DNA of 64,000 nucleotides from Actinopolyspora alba (GTDB lineage Bacteria > Actinomycetota > Actinomycetes > Mycobacteriales > Pseudonocardiaceae): positions 59,329-123,328 of the forward strand of contig NZ_FOMZ01000016.1 of the NCBI RefSeq assembly GCF_900112765.1, given 5' to 3'. A program made the position numbers and the translations under genes. A model generated the notes under the pieces. It saw only the letters and a list, made by a program, of their open reading frames with translations. It did no database searches and had not been told where the DNA came from. Below, piece by piece: positions 24,871-32,695 of the stretch; position 1 is the first letter of the stretch; every line of letters begins with the position of its first letter.

Positions 24871-24931
24871 ATTATGCGCCTCATGTCCCACTATCGCAAG
24901 GGGATAGTGAGACATCGAGCGCATTTTTTTT
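24871..24931 (-). promoter_or_regulatory. Promoter embedded in a 22-nt dyad (operator on -, terminator on +)
   Basis: Minus strand: TTGCGA (24894-24899), 17-nt spacer, CATAAT (24871-24876). The same stretch is an imperfect inverted repeat of 22-nt arms (24874-24895 and 24903-24924, 18 of 22 matching), containing CACTATC / GATAGTG around a 7-nt centre. On the + strand the dyad is followed by eight Ts, making a terminator. The dyad overlaps the -35 and -10, an operator position. Confidence 0.65.
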
Positions 24932-25382
24932 AGATGTCCTGGTCAGCGATGCCCTGAGCCCGGTGACGCGCCAACTCGCGGGCCCGCTCGGCGGAGGTGG
25001 CATAGGCGGCCAGGTGCCGCACGCGCTGCCCGCGCACCGCGCGTTCGAGCTCGGCGGCCTCCTCGTCGAGCTGCACCGTCCCCTGGGGCTGGTCATCCTC
25101 GCCCGGTCCCAGAGGCCGGGCAGCGCCGGGAAGCAGGAACGGCTCTCCGAGGGAGACGCGCCCGTCCTCGACGGTGGCGCGGCACGACCACCACTGGCGC
25201 ACCCGCACCGCGGCACCGGCGGGCAGCACCGGCACCCCGTCCGGTTCGGCCCGGTGCGGCTCGCCAAGCAGCTCGGCCAGCTCGACGGCCTGCGCGCGGG
25301 TGCCGCACACGGCGACCGGGATGGTGCTGGACGGGTCGTCACGCAGCACGACCCACATGCGGTCGGTGGTCTCGTCGCTCAT
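24930..25382 (-). CDS. Hypothetical early phage protein
   Basis: 150 aa. The start MWVVLRDDPSSTIPVAVCGTRAQAVELAELLGE is an alpha/beta unit; the C-terminus is a long Arg/Glu-rich helix. Ends at the T-run of the dyad element; overlaps the next gene upstream by 4 nt. Function unknown. Confidence 0.6.
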   Translation of the reverse strand: MSDETTDRMWVVLRDDPSSTIPVAVCGTRAQAVELAELLGEPHRAEPDGVPVLPAGAAVRVRQWWSCRATVEDGRVSLGEPFLLPGAARPLGPGEDDQPQGTVQLDEEAAELERAVRGQRVRHLAAYATSAERARELARHRAQGIADQDI

Positions 25383-25573
25383 CGGGTTCCCCTCTCTGTG
25401 GTGACCGCCTCGGCCGCGGTCAGGTCGAGCATGGACAGCAGCCGCGTCAGATCGGCCGCATCGGCCGCGCGCGAGGCCACGAACCGGGCGGCGGCCGCGC
25501 GCTGGACGGGTGTGGTGGTGTCTCCGATCAGGGTGGTCGTGGCCGCGCCCTGCCCGTCGAACTCTCCGAGCAT
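25379..25573 (-). CDS. Small hypothetical phage protein
   Basis: 64 aa, Ala-rich helical protein (VQRAAAARFVASRAADAADLTRLLSMLDL). The stop overlaps the following start and there is a 1-nt gap to the gene before it; supported mainly by this tight packing. Confidence 0.6.
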   Translation of the reverse strand: MLGEFDGQGAATTTLIGDTTTPVQRAAAARFVASRAADAADLTRLLSMLDLTAAEAVTTERGTR

Positions 25574-25574
25574 G

Positions 25575-26105
25575 TCACCGCCTCCGCGTGCGGTCGTTCT
25601 GCCGGTTGACGATGCGGGCCAGGTCGGCCGGAGTGGCCTCCCGCAGGAGCACGGCGAGTTGGCCGGGCAGCATCTCGCAGTCTCCGGACTGGACAGCCTC
25701 GCGCAGCCAGTTGCGGGTGCAGCCGTGGCACAGGTACGCCGCGTGCGTCCCGTCGCGGTGCTTCCAGTGGTACTGCGCCCGGCGGGGGACGGCGACGTCA
25801 GCGAGGCTGTAGCAGCATTCGCAGACCGGATCGGCGTCCGCGTCTGCGGGCTCGTCATCGTCAACGGCGTCGTCGTGCTGGGGACCGAAGGCGGTCAGGG
25901 AAGCGATGTCGGCGTCGGCGTCGCCATCGTTGTCTGGCCCGGGGCCGCTGGTAATCCAGGCGGCCACGGCGATCAGGTCCGTCGCGGCTGGCGTTGCGGA
26001 GGTCAGCCCGCGTCCGGAGAGTACGCGGTGAGCCCGGTCGAGGGCCTCGGCGCGGGCGGCCATGGCTGGCGAGATCCAGACGGTCTGTTCGGTGTCGGTG
26101 CTCAT
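25575..26105 (-). CDS. Zinc-finger-like early phage protein
   Basis: 176 aa. An acidic linker (DNDGDADADIA... DDDEPADADADP) precedes a CECCYSLADV ... YLCHGCTRNW cluster that can bind zinc. Overlaps the RuvC-like gene by 4 nt. Function unknown. Confidence 0.65.
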   Translation of the reverse strand: MSTDTEQTVWISPAMAARAEALDRAHRVLSGRGLTSATPAATDLIAVAAWITSGPGPDNDGDADADIASLTAFGPQHDDAVDDDEPADADADPVCECCYSLADVAVPRRAQYHWKHRDGTHAAYLCHGCTRNWLREAVQSGDCEMLPGQLAVLLREATPADLARIVNRQNDRTRRR

Positions 26106-26680
26106 GGGGTGTGCTCCTTCGACGGTTCGGGAACTACAGCGGCGAGGACGTCGGTGCGGTACTGCGGCAGTGGGAACGGGACGGGCAGGTCGGCCGCGGC
26201 CGCGCCGAGGGAGGCCAGGGCGAGCGCGTCGGCCGCGTCCGACGTGGCGATGTCGGCCTCAGGCCACATCCGCACCACCGCGGCCGCCACCGCTGCCTTG
26301 TCGGCGTTGCCCTTGCCGGTGGCGAACTTCGCGCGGCTGGTGGGCGGCACCACCAGCATCGGGGTGCTGCGGTCGGTCACCGTGGCCACGATGCGCCACC
26401 ACAGCCCGTGCCGGTCCACCGTGGAGCCGCCCCGGCTGGCCATCGCCGGCCCTTCGATGACGACCAGGTCGGCGTCGGCGACGTAGTCGGTCACGTCGGT
26501 GGTGATGTCGCGCAGCCGCTGGTGCCGCTGGCGCAGCGTGTCGGAGCGCCGTCCGGTGGAGGTGACCAGGCTGGTCTCGGCCACCCACCGGCCCTCGCGG
26601 GTGGTCAGCCGGGCCAGCCCGGTCGAGGCCAGCGACGGGTCGATCGCGGCCACCGTGGTCGCAGCGGTTCGTGTGCTCAC
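26102..26680 (-). CDS. RuvC-like Holliday junction resolvase
   Basis: 192 aa from GTG at 26680 (GTGA overlap with the previous stop). RNase H-fold motifs in order: AAIDPSLASTGLA (first Asp), DLVVIEGPAMAS (Glu), and ATSDAADALALASLG (paired Asp). Resolves branched recombination or replication intermediates before packaging. The C-terminal 30 residues are a phage-specific tail. Confidence 0.85.
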   Translation of the reverse strand: MSTRTAATTVAAIDPSLASTGLARLTTREGRWVAETSLVTSTGRRSDTLRQRHQRLRDITTDVTDYVADADLVVIEGPAMASRGGSTVDRHGLWWRIVATVTDRSTPMLVVPPTSRAKFATGKGNADKAAVAAAVVRMWPEADIATSDAADALALASLGAAAADLPVPFPLPQYRTDVLAAVVPEPSKEHTP

Positions 26681-27009
26681 CGGTGCTCCCCCTGTCGCAG
26701 ACGGGCCCACCTGGTGCCATCGCGGGATTCGTGACCGCCGCGGTGTCCGTCCCGGAGCGCGCAGGCCAGCACCGTGTCGTCGAAGCCGTCGAGATACTCC
26801 AGGCAAGGGCCAGGCTCCGGACGTGTCCGCAGGAGATGGTCGAGCCGCTCGGCGAGCAGGGTCATGCCCAGGAACACAGCCAGCAGCAGGGCCACCACGA
26901 GTTCGTCATGAGCACCGACCAGCATCGCCGTGGTGGCGGTGACGCCGCACCAGAGCAGGGCCACGCGCACCAGCCATCCGAGAACGCGCTCGGAGTACGT
27001 CTTCAGCAT
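26677..27009 (-). CDS. Small membrane protein
   Basis: 110 aa with two TM helices (about 10-31 and 36-55) and a charged cytoplasmic tail containing CLEYLDGFDDTVLACALRDGHRGGH. Overlaps the resolvase gene. Function unknown. Confidence 0.6.
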   Translation of the reverse strand: MLKTYSERVLGWLVRVALLWCGVTATTAMLVGAHDELVVALLLAVFLGMTLLAERLDHLLRTRPEPGPCLEYLDGFDDTVLACALRDGHRGGHESRDGTRWARLRQGEHR

Positions 27010-27272
27010 CAGTGGTTCCTCTCGTCGGCCATGCGGCGGCGGACTGCCTCAGCCAAAGCGGGCCCGCGGAGTTCGGCGGCCGCCAGCAGCGCGCGCACCC
27101 ACTCGTCGGCCACCGTGGCCAAATCCGCCTCGGCGGGCAGCTGGGTCACTGTGCCGCGGCGGGTCTCGTCCGGTTCGGTGACGGCCACGAGCAGATCGAG
27201 GGTGGGCTCGTCATCATCGCCGTCGTCGAGGTCGGGCAGCGGCGGTTCGAGAACGGTTTCGATCGACATCAA
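27009..27272 (-). CDS. Small acidic protein
   Basis: 87 aa; acidic N-terminus (PLPDLDDGDDDEPTLDLL) and a C-terminal helix pair (VADEWVRALLAAAELRGPALAEAVRRRM). Overlaps by one base with the gene after it. Confidence 0.55.
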   Translation of the reverse strand: MMSIETVLEPPLPDLDDGDDDEPTLDLLVAVTEPDETRRGTVTQLPAEADLATVADEWVRALLAAAELRGPALAEAVRRRMADERNH

Positions 27273-27589
27273 CAGGCTCCCTTCGAACTGGGGGCTGTGC
27301 GGTAGCCGCGGCGGGTGTGGCGGATCCGGCCGTCGGCGATCAGCCGGTCGAGCACGCGGGTGTCGGCCTGGCCGATCCAGACGGGCCCGGGGGTGTCCGG
27401 ATCGGCCTCGACGGCGCGTTCACCGAGCCGCACCCATCCGCACCCGGCGGCCCGCGTGGTCCAGCACGGCACCACGCCGAGCCGTGGGTGGTGGGTCTCG
27501 ACGATGTGCCCGTCGCGCACGGCCGTCAGCATCTCGGTGCTGGCCAGCGACGGGGTGTCGCTGGTGCTGCGGGAGCGATACGCACGCAT
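27269..27589 (-). CDS. Hypothetical phage protein with winged-helix-like C-terminus
   Basis: 106 aa. GPVWIGQADTRVLDRLIADGRIRHTRRGYRT resembles the recognition helix and wing of a winged helix. The start is the ATG at 27589; a longer frame is a shadow of the antirepressor gene. Function unknown. Confidence 0.55.
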   Translation of the reverse strand: MRAYRSRSTSDTPSLASTEMLTAVRDGHIVETHHPRLGVVPCWTTRAAGCGWVRLGERAVEADPDTPGPVWIGQADTRVLDRLIADGRIRHTRRGYRTAPSSKGAC

Positions 27590-27608
27590 ACGAAGTCCTT
27601 CCGGAAGA

Positions 27609-28364
27609 TCAGAGGAGGGCGGCCTGGTGCTCGCCGAGCTCCTCGCGCAGCGCGGCCAGCCCCGTCGGGGTGATGCGCACCTGGGCCGACAGCGTCGGCT
27701 CTCCGGTGTGCGGGTGGGTGTAGCTGGTGGTGCGCAGCGTGACCCGCCCGGCGTCCACATGGGACTGATACGGGCGGCCGCTCCGGTCGATCCAGCCCAT
27801 ATCCCGCAGGGACGCGAACAGCCTGTTCTGCCCGGTGCGGATCCCAGCGCGGGAGAGGGCCTGGGCGGCTTCGCGCACCGAGTGGTCGCCGTGGGCCTCG
27901 GCCAGCTGTTGCCACGACCGGGCGTCCGGCTCAAGCCCGGCGGCCCGAGCTTCGGCGGCCTCGGCGGCTTCGACTGCGTCGGCGTGGGCCCGCAGCGCCG
28001 CGGCGTAGGACTGCGGCACCTGCGGCTGCTCGGCGAGCTCGTAGCGACCGGTGCGGCGAATCTGCGGAAGCACGCTGTGGGTGACCCAACGCTTGAACTC
28101 CCGTGCCTCTGGCTTGCGGCTCCGGAGAATCAGCGAGTACAGCCCGGGTTCGTTGACGATGTAGGTCTCTTGCTGTCGCCGACCACTACTGTCGGTGACA
28201 TATGTAGTAGATACCTCATCGTCGTCGAGCTGCCCTACGGCCTGCGCGACGTTGCGAATGTCGAGCACGCGGCATCCGTCTGTGGCGACGAACCAGGGTT
28301 CACCGTCTCGGCTGAGAGTGCGGATCTGGTGGTGTCCGTAGGTGAAGGGGACCAGCTCGGTCAT
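27609..28364 (-). CDS. Antirepressor (BRO-N plus KilAC-like)
   Basis: 251 aa; AAGGAGG 9 nt upstream of the ATG, which overlaps the preceding stop as ATGA. Residues 1-110 are a BRO-N domain (PWFVATDGCRVLDIRNVAQAVGQLDDDE, YIVNEPGLYSLILRSRKPEAREFKRWVTHSVLPQIRRTG). After a coiled-coil linker, residues 150-250 match the KilAC/Ant C-terminal domain (FASLRDMGWIDRSGRPYQSHVDAG). Such proteins counter phage repressors or regulate lytic genes. Confidence 0.92.
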   Translation of the reverse strand: MTELVPFTYGHHQIRTLSRDGEPWFVATDGCRVLDIRNVAQAVGQLDDDEVSTTYVTDSSGRRQQETYIVNEPGLYSLILRSRKPEAREFKRWVTHSVLPQIRRTGRYELAEQPQVPQSYAAALRAHADAVEAAEAAEARAAGLEPDARSWQQLAEAHGDHSVREAAQALSRAGIRTGQNRLFASLRDMGWIDRSGRPYQSHVDAGRVTLRTTSYTHPHTGEPTLSAQVRITPTGLAALREELGEHQAALL

Positions 28365-29398
28365 CGGGGCATTCCTCCTTCGGTTGCTGTTCCTGCGGCT
28401 GGGTTGGGAGTGCGGAGGTAGGGGTTCGGTCCCAGTTGGCTGCGGGGTGTCGTGGCGGGGCCAGTAGTCGGTCTGCGTCCGGTGGGGCCGGCGTCTCCGG
28501 CTCGGGGGGCCCGTGGTCGATCTGTGCCGGTACCTGTGCCCGGCCCGCCCCGTCCCGTCCCGACAGTCATTGCGTTCTGGGTCGCACCTGTGGTCGTGGT
28601 CTGGATGTCGGTTCCGGACGTGACGGGGTGCGGCTCCGGGGTGGGATCCGAGGTCACGTCCGGTTTCGGAGGTGAGTCGGTCTCCGGAGTGGTCGCGGTC
28701 CCGGTGTCGGATCTGGCCCGGGTCGGATCCGGGTCTGATCCGGGTTCTGCGTGGGTGGTGCGTGGATCCGGCGTGGGTTCGGCGTGGGTCGGATCCGGGT
28801 CTGCGCCCGGTGGGGGCAGCAGGTCCATCCCGGCGGCCGCCGGCGTGCAGTCGCGCTTGTGGGAATTGCAGCCGCGGCAGGCCACCACCAAGTTCTCTGC
28901 GCCGCCAGCCACGGTCGGGTCGACGTGGTCGAGCACCCCGCCGGAGGCGGACTTGCGGTCGGCCCACTTGACAATGCGGCTGCAGTAACGGCACCGGTCC
29001 CCGTCGCGGGATTTCACCGCGTGGCGGAGTTCCTTGTCCTTGAGTTCGCGCTGCTTGGCCTTGTGCACGTCGTTTTCCGACCGGCTCGGGTTGCGGTCCA
29101 GGTGACCGTGCGCCCAGTAGCCGCCCTGCTCGGCCGTCCAGGTCACCGACTCGAGGCACTCGCAGTCGTCGCCCGGGCTGTGCAACATCGGAGGGCCGTC
29201 GCCGACGCGGACGGTGGTCAGCGCGCGCAACTCGGCCCGCGAGGCGATCTCCTTCGCTTTGCTGGCAGGGATCCAGCCGTCGGTGCGCTGGGCCGAGGCG
29301 TACTGCCGCAACCGGGTCAGGGCGCCGTAGGCGGCGTTACCCACCGCGCGTACCTGTGGGTCGTCGTAGCCGACGTCGTCCAGTCGCAGCCAGGGCAT
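28361..29398 (-). CDS. HNH nuclease with replication-initiator-like N-terminus
   Basis: 345 aa. The N-terminus MPWLRLDDVGYDDPQVRAVGNAAYGAL resembles the winged-helix start of phage replisome-organiser proteins. The middle holds an HNH domain: CRYCSRIVKW, GVLDHVDPTVAGGAENLVVACRGCNSHKR. The last ~150 residues are low-complexity Pro/Thr/Asp/Gly. It may couple origin recognition to cleavage, or be a replication protein invaded by a homing-type nuclease. Confidence 0.8.
   Translation of the reverse strand: MPWLRLDDVGYDDPQVRAVGNAAYGALTRLRQYASAQRTDGWIPASKAKEIASRAELRALTTVRVGDGPPMLHSPGDDCECLESVTWTAEQGGYWAHGHLDRNPSRSENDVHKAKQRELKDKELRHAVKSRDGDRCRYCSRIVKWADRKSASGGVLDHVDPTVAGGAENLVVACRGCNSHKRDCTPAAAGMDLLPPPGADPDPTHAEPTPDPRTTHAEPGSDPDPTRARSDTGTATTPETDSPPKPDVTSDPTPEPHPVTSGTDIQTTTTGATQNAMTVGTGRGGPGTGTGTDRPRAPRAGDAGPTGRRPTTGPATTPRSQLGPNPYLRTPNPAAGTATEGGMPR
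28720..28812 (-). repeat. Degenerate tandem repeats in the HNH protein's tail
   Basis: Repeated units such as GGATCCGGGTCTG and TGCGTGGGT/GGCGTGGGT on the + strand encode alternating DPTHAEP, DPRTTHAEP and DPDPTRA motifs. Confidence 0.65.
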
Positions 29399-29645
29399 CC
29401 GGTGGGGTCTCCGTGTCGTCGTGCTCGGCGCACCCGCACCCGGCCGGAAGTCCCAGCCGGGTGCGGATGCGGGCGGTGGTGTAGGTGGTCATGCCCGTGC
29501 GGGCCGCGATCTCGGCATCAGTCCAGCCGGCCTCGCAGCAGCGGCGCACCAGGTGCTCGCGATCCGTGGTGGACAGCGCCTCGGCGGGCTCGCTGCCCCG
29601 CAGGCACGCCTCGATCGCGTGCGGGCTGGTCACCGGACGAGTCAT
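29337..29645 (-). CDS. Small HTH protein
   Basis: 102 aa. TDREHLVRRCCEAGWTDAEIAARTGMTTYTTARIRTRLGLP is a sigma-70 region 4-like HTH; the C-terminus carries CGC and a basic tail. It overlaps the start of the HNH gene by 62 nt, unusually long, but the HTH is convincing. Confidence 0.7.
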   Translation of the reverse strand: MTRPVTSPHAIEACLRGSEPAEALSTTDREHLVRRCCEAGWTDAEIAARTGMTTYTTARIRTRLGLPAGCGCAEHDDTETPPDALAATGRRRLRRPTGTRGG

Positions 29646-30409
29646 GGGCGGACCGACTCGAAGAAGTGCCGTTCGGGGGCGTAGATGTCGGCCGGCGGGG
29701 CCACCTGCTCCGGCTGGCGGGCCAGCGCGGCGTCGTCGTAGCTGCTCGGCACGAGCACCCCGCGGTAGCGGGTGCCGATCTGAACGTGCACGGCGCGACG
29801 CTGGTGATACGGGTACAGCTCGATCGGCGCGCCCCTCGATCGGGCCACCCGCGCAAACGGGGTCACCGCCGGGTGGGTGAGATCCACCCGCGGCACCGCA
29901 GGAATGCTCTGTCCGGACTCGTGGTCGAGCACCGGTGATTCGGTGTGTGGCACCAGCAGCGGCCACACGTACGGGAAGTCGGCCGGGTTGCCCAACCCAA
30001 AGCTCAACGTGAGCCGTTCCGGAGCATCCTCGGTTTCGAACAAAGCGGCATCGGCCACTTCGGACACGGTGACGCTGAACCCTTCCCGTCGGAGGGTCAC
30101 GTGGTGCTGCTTGTTGGCCTTGACCGCCGGCTTGAACACGCTGATGACCGACTTGACCGCGTCGATCGGGCACAGCATCGGCACCGGGATGCTGCCCTCA
30201 CACGGGATGTGGGCGTGGCCAACCACCTGACCCGTGGTGCTCGTGGCCACCAGCAGCTCAGTGCGACCCGGTTCGTCGTCGAGCGCACCGGTCTCGGTGT
30301 GCAGCAACACGCCGGCGATCGCCCCGGCGTCCGGGTCCGCGGTCGCGGTCTGCGACAAGTCGCTCAACAGCTGCAGCAGGTCCGCTGTGGACACAGTGAT
30401 GGTGCTCAA
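29642..30409 (-). CDS. Sliding-clamp (DnaN)-like protein
   Basis: 255 aa from TTG at 30409, which has GGGAGGGG at 6 nt; an upstream ATG would lie inside the preceding gene. The N-terminus ITVSTADLLQLLSDLSQTA..., the repeated ligand of strand-rich domains (CEGSIPVPMLCPIDAVKSVISVFKP, HVTLRREGFSVTVSEV) match actinophage DnaN-like proteins. It is shorter than cellular beta clamps (about 370 aa), as a two-domain form. Probably a phage processivity factor or a decoy for host clamp partners. Confidence 0.75.
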   Translation of the reverse strand: MSTITVSTADLLQLLSDLSQTATADPDAGAIAGVLLHTETGALDDEPGRTELLVATSTTGQVVGHAHIPCEGSIPVPMLCPIDAVKSVISVFKPAVKANKQHHVTLRREGFSVTVSEVADAALFETEDAPERLTLSFGLGNPADFPYVWPLLVPHTESPVLDHESGQSIPAVPRVDLTHPAVTPFARVARSRGAPIELYPYHQRRAVHVQIGTRYRGVLVPSSYDDAALARQPEQVAPPADIYAPERHFFESVRP

Positions 30410-30410
30410 C

Positions 30411-30875
30411 TCATTCCCCTCCCTTGTATCCATTGACGAGCTGCCACAGCCACTCGACATCCTCGGAGGCCACGTGTGACCCGTCGGCGGGCTGCACGAT
30501 GAGTCGGGTGGAGCGACCATCGCCATCGGTGGTGGTGTCAAGGCGCACGCCCCACGTGCACCGGTGGGGTGAGCCGTGCTGGTCGCAGGAGGGGCACTGC
30601 CCGTCCTCCTCGGTGCCGATCAGCAGCGCGTCGGCGATGGCGCGCACCGTGGGGCAGGGCCACGGGGTCGGTCCCTCGTCGCGGTCCAGTCCGCACGCGT
30701 CGCAGTAGCGGCCGTCGTCGGTCGGAACGTGCAGGTCAATCACGGCGTGTACTGCGCTGCTCATGGTCTGCATCCAGATGCCGCGTTCGGTGTTGTGCTC
30801 ACCGCCGCACCGCTCCAGGGCGCACGGGTCAGCCTCGGCATAGATGGTCCAGTACAGAGCAGTCATTGCAGTCAT
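30411..30875 (-). CDS. Cysteine-rich hypothetical phage protein
   Basis: 154 aa from the ATG at 30875 (GGAGG at 9 nt; ATGA overlap with the previous stop). Contains CDACG and CPSCDQHGSPHRC knuckles that could bind zinc, and WLWQLVNG near the end. A longer frame upstream is rejected as shadow. Similar Cys-containing CPTV motifs recur in the 163-aa protein nearby, suggesting related genes. Confidence 0.6.
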   Translation of the reverse strand: MTAMTALYWTIYAEADPCALERCGGEHNTERGIWMQTMSSAVHAVIDLHVPTDDGRYCDACGLDRDEGPTPWPCPTVRAIADALLIGTEEDGQCPSCDQHGSPHRCTWGVRLDTTTDGDGRSTRLIVQPADGSHVASEDVEWLWQLVNGYKGGE

Positions 30876-31057
30876 TGCGGCGTGCCTCCGATCGTTCGGC
30901 GTAGTTCGCGGAGCCCGGCCACTCCGGCGGTGACCGCGGCGCCCCATCCGAGCGCCTGGTCGGCGATCAGGGACAGGTCGAGCGCGGCGCTGGCGAGGAG
31001 CACGGCGGGTACGAGCATGGCCAGGGCCAGAGCGAGGACCAGTAGGGCGCGGGTCAT
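30872..31057 (-). CDS. Small two-TM protein
   Basis: 61 aa, almost entirely hydrophobic (LLVLALALAMLVPAVLLASAAL... ALGWGAAVTAGVAGL), with a basic C-terminus. Overlaps its neighbours by 4 nt on both sides. Function unknown. Confidence 0.6.
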   Translation of the reverse strand: MTRALLVLALALAMLVPAVLLASAALDLSLIADQALGWGAAVTAGVAGLRELRRTIGGTPQ

Positions 31058-31545
31058 GACGGGTCACCCCGCAGCTCCCCGCGGCTGAGCTTGTCCATCG
31101 TGGCGCGGGCCGCGAGTTCGATCTCTCCCATGCGCCACGCGAGCGCGGCGTCGTCGTCGAGCCGGATACGGATCGTCTGGGCGGACAGACGCTGGCGGGC
31201 CGCGTCGAGGTCGATCGGTGTCTCTGCCGCTGGCCCCGTCGGCGATGGGGCCGCGACGTCCGAAGATGCCGGTTCCGGCAGCCCGAATCCGAAAGCGTCC
31301 ATCACGGCCGAAACCGTGGGGCACGGCCACCACGCCTGCCCGCCACAGTGGCGGCACCGGCGGATCAGCCCAGCGGTGTGGGGACGGTGCACCTCGAGCA
31401 CGGCCCGCAGCCCGTCGACCGGTGCGAGCAGCTCCGGGGAACTGGCGCGCAGCTCGGTGACGTTCTGGCCGAGCTGGGTGGCCAGGCGCTCTTCGAACCC
31501 GTCGAGGTAGGTCCGCAGGTCGCTGGCGCGGGGTGTCTCCGCCAT
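31054..31545 (-). CDS. Hypothetical phage protein
   Basis: 163 aa. N-terminal helical part (SDLRTYLDGFEERLATQLGQ), CRHCGGQAWWPCPTV zinc-knuckle-like core, and a C-terminal helix ending MDKLSRGELRGD. The CRHCG...PCPTV pattern resembles that of the 154-aa protein two genes downstream. Confidence 0.6.
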   Translation of the reverse strand: MAETPRASDLRTYLDGFEERLATQLGQNVTELRASSPELLAPVDGLRAVLEVHRPHTAGLIRRCRHCGGQAWWPCPTVSAVMDAFGFGLPEPASSDVAAPSPTGPAAETPIDLDAARQRLSAQTIRIRLDDDAALAWRMGEIELAARATMDKLSRGELRGDPS

Positions 31546-31937
31546 CAGGAATTCCCCCAGTGCACGTCGTGGTGGTTGGCTGCGGCCAGCAGCGCCCGGG
31601 CCGCATCCCGGGCGGCATCGGCGGTCATCTCGTGGGTCAGCGCGGACGCGATCAGGCTGATCGCCTGGTCATCGACCAGCACCGCCATGCGCCCCTGCTC
31701 GATCAGCCACTCGGCGAAGCCCTCGTTTCCGACCTGGTTCGGCAGGCTCGGGGCCAGCACCATCGGGTGATCCTCGGCGGGGCCGAGCAGCTGGGCGTGC
31801 ATCCCAAGCGCCAGGGCCTCGAGGTAGTCGCTGGTGTCGTCGAACTCGTCGGGGGCGGGCAGCTCGGCTGCGGCCGACTGCAGCGCCGAGGTCAGATCAA
31901 TTCCGGCCACAACGGGGCCGGTGGTGATGTCGGTCAT
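31545..31937 (-). CDS. Hypothetical phage protein
   Basis: 130 aa, acidic, helical (LTSALQSAAAELPAPDEFDDTSDYLEALALGM; LIEQGRMAVLVDDQAISLIASALTHEMTADAARDAA). Starts and stops abut its neighbours. Family not recognised. Confidence 0.6.
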   Translation of the reverse strand: MTDITTGPVVAGIDLTSALQSAAAELPAPDEFDDTSDYLEALALGMHAQLLGPAEDHPMVLAPSLPNQVGNEGFAEWLIEQGRMAVLVDDQAISLIASALTHEMTADAARDAARALLAAANHHDVHWGNS

Positions 31938-31940
31938 CAG

Positions 31941-32078
31941 TCAGTGCTCCTCCGGGTGGTGGGTCTGCCCGCAGTACGGGCACCGGATGTCGTCGGGAAG
32001 GCGGGGGATCAGGGCGGCCAGGGCGAGGCCGACGCACGCGCCGACCACCACCCCGACCAGCCCGGCGCGCCGGTTCAT
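31941..32078 (-). CDS. 45-aa membrane protein with CPYC motif
   Basis: A 45-codon frame: basic N-terminus, one TM helix (GLVGVVVGACVGLALAALI) and a C-terminal CPYCGQTHHPEEH that may bind metal. Its ATG overlaps the upstream TGA as ATGA and its stop lies 3 nt before the next start, so it fits the operon exactly. Confidence 0.75.
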   Translation of the reverse strand: MNRRAGLVGVVVGACVGLALAALIPRLPDDIRCPYCGQTHHPEEH

Positions 32079-32695
32079 CCGCTCGCCCCGCGGCGCACCA
32101 GACGCCGCAGTCGATCCAGGACGCGGGGGCTATCGGGATCCCGCCCCAGCGCGGCGGTGAGCGAGAGATGCAGCGCCTCAGCCCGCTGCCGGGCCCCGTC
32201 CCGTTCGGCGCGGAACTGCCGAGCCCGCTGCTCGGCCCGGTCGGCCCGCTGCTGGTGTTCGTCGGCGGCCGCGGCCCACAGGTCCCGCTGCTGCCCCACC
32301 CGGTCCAGGCGCTTTCGGGTCTCGGTGAGCTCGGCGCGGAGTTCGGCAGCCTGCTCGAACGCGGCCGCGGTGCCGCGGCACGCCTGGTTGCGCTGGTCAC
32401 GAGCCGCGTCCCGCTGCTCCCGAGCGCGGTTGCGCTGACGCACCAAGTACTTGGCCACGTGGAACCAACTGCCGGCCCGCCGGCGGACCTCCCGCAGCTC
32501 CAGCCGCAGCCCGGCCGCGGTCTCGGCCCGCTGCCGATCGGTGGCGATCAGCTGGTTCTGCGCCGTGCGGGTCGCGGCGATGTCGGAGACGATCCGCACA
32601 AGCGCGTCGACGTCAGTGTTCGCTGAAAGTTCCAACGTGGCACACAGCCGCTGGCGCAGCTGCTCGTGCTCGGTGGTCTGATCAGTGGTGGTCAT
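32075..32695 (-). CDS. Long coiled-coil protein
   Basis: 206 aa from the ATG at 32695 (overlapping the previous TGA). Nearly all coiled coil, Arg/Gln/Glu/Ala-rich (RNRAREQRDAARDQRNQACRG, QQRADRAEQRARQFRAERDGARQRAEAL). Possibly structural or DNA-associated. No enzymatic motif. Confidence 0.65.
   Translation of the reverse strand: MTTTDQTTEHEQLRQRLCATLELSANTDVDALVRIVSDIAATRTAQNQLIATDRQRAETAAGLRLELREVRRRAGSWFHVAKYLVRQRNRAREQRDAARDQRNQACRGTAAAFEQAAELRAELTETRKRLDRVGQQRDLWAAAADEHQQRADRAEQRARQFRAERDGARQRAEALHLSLTAALGRDPDSPRVLDRLRRLVRRGASG

Noticed and set aside
28720..28812. Iteron-type replication origin
   Set aside because: Repeats are degenerate, in frame and encode a low-complexity protein tail; an origin function cannot be excluded but has no further support.
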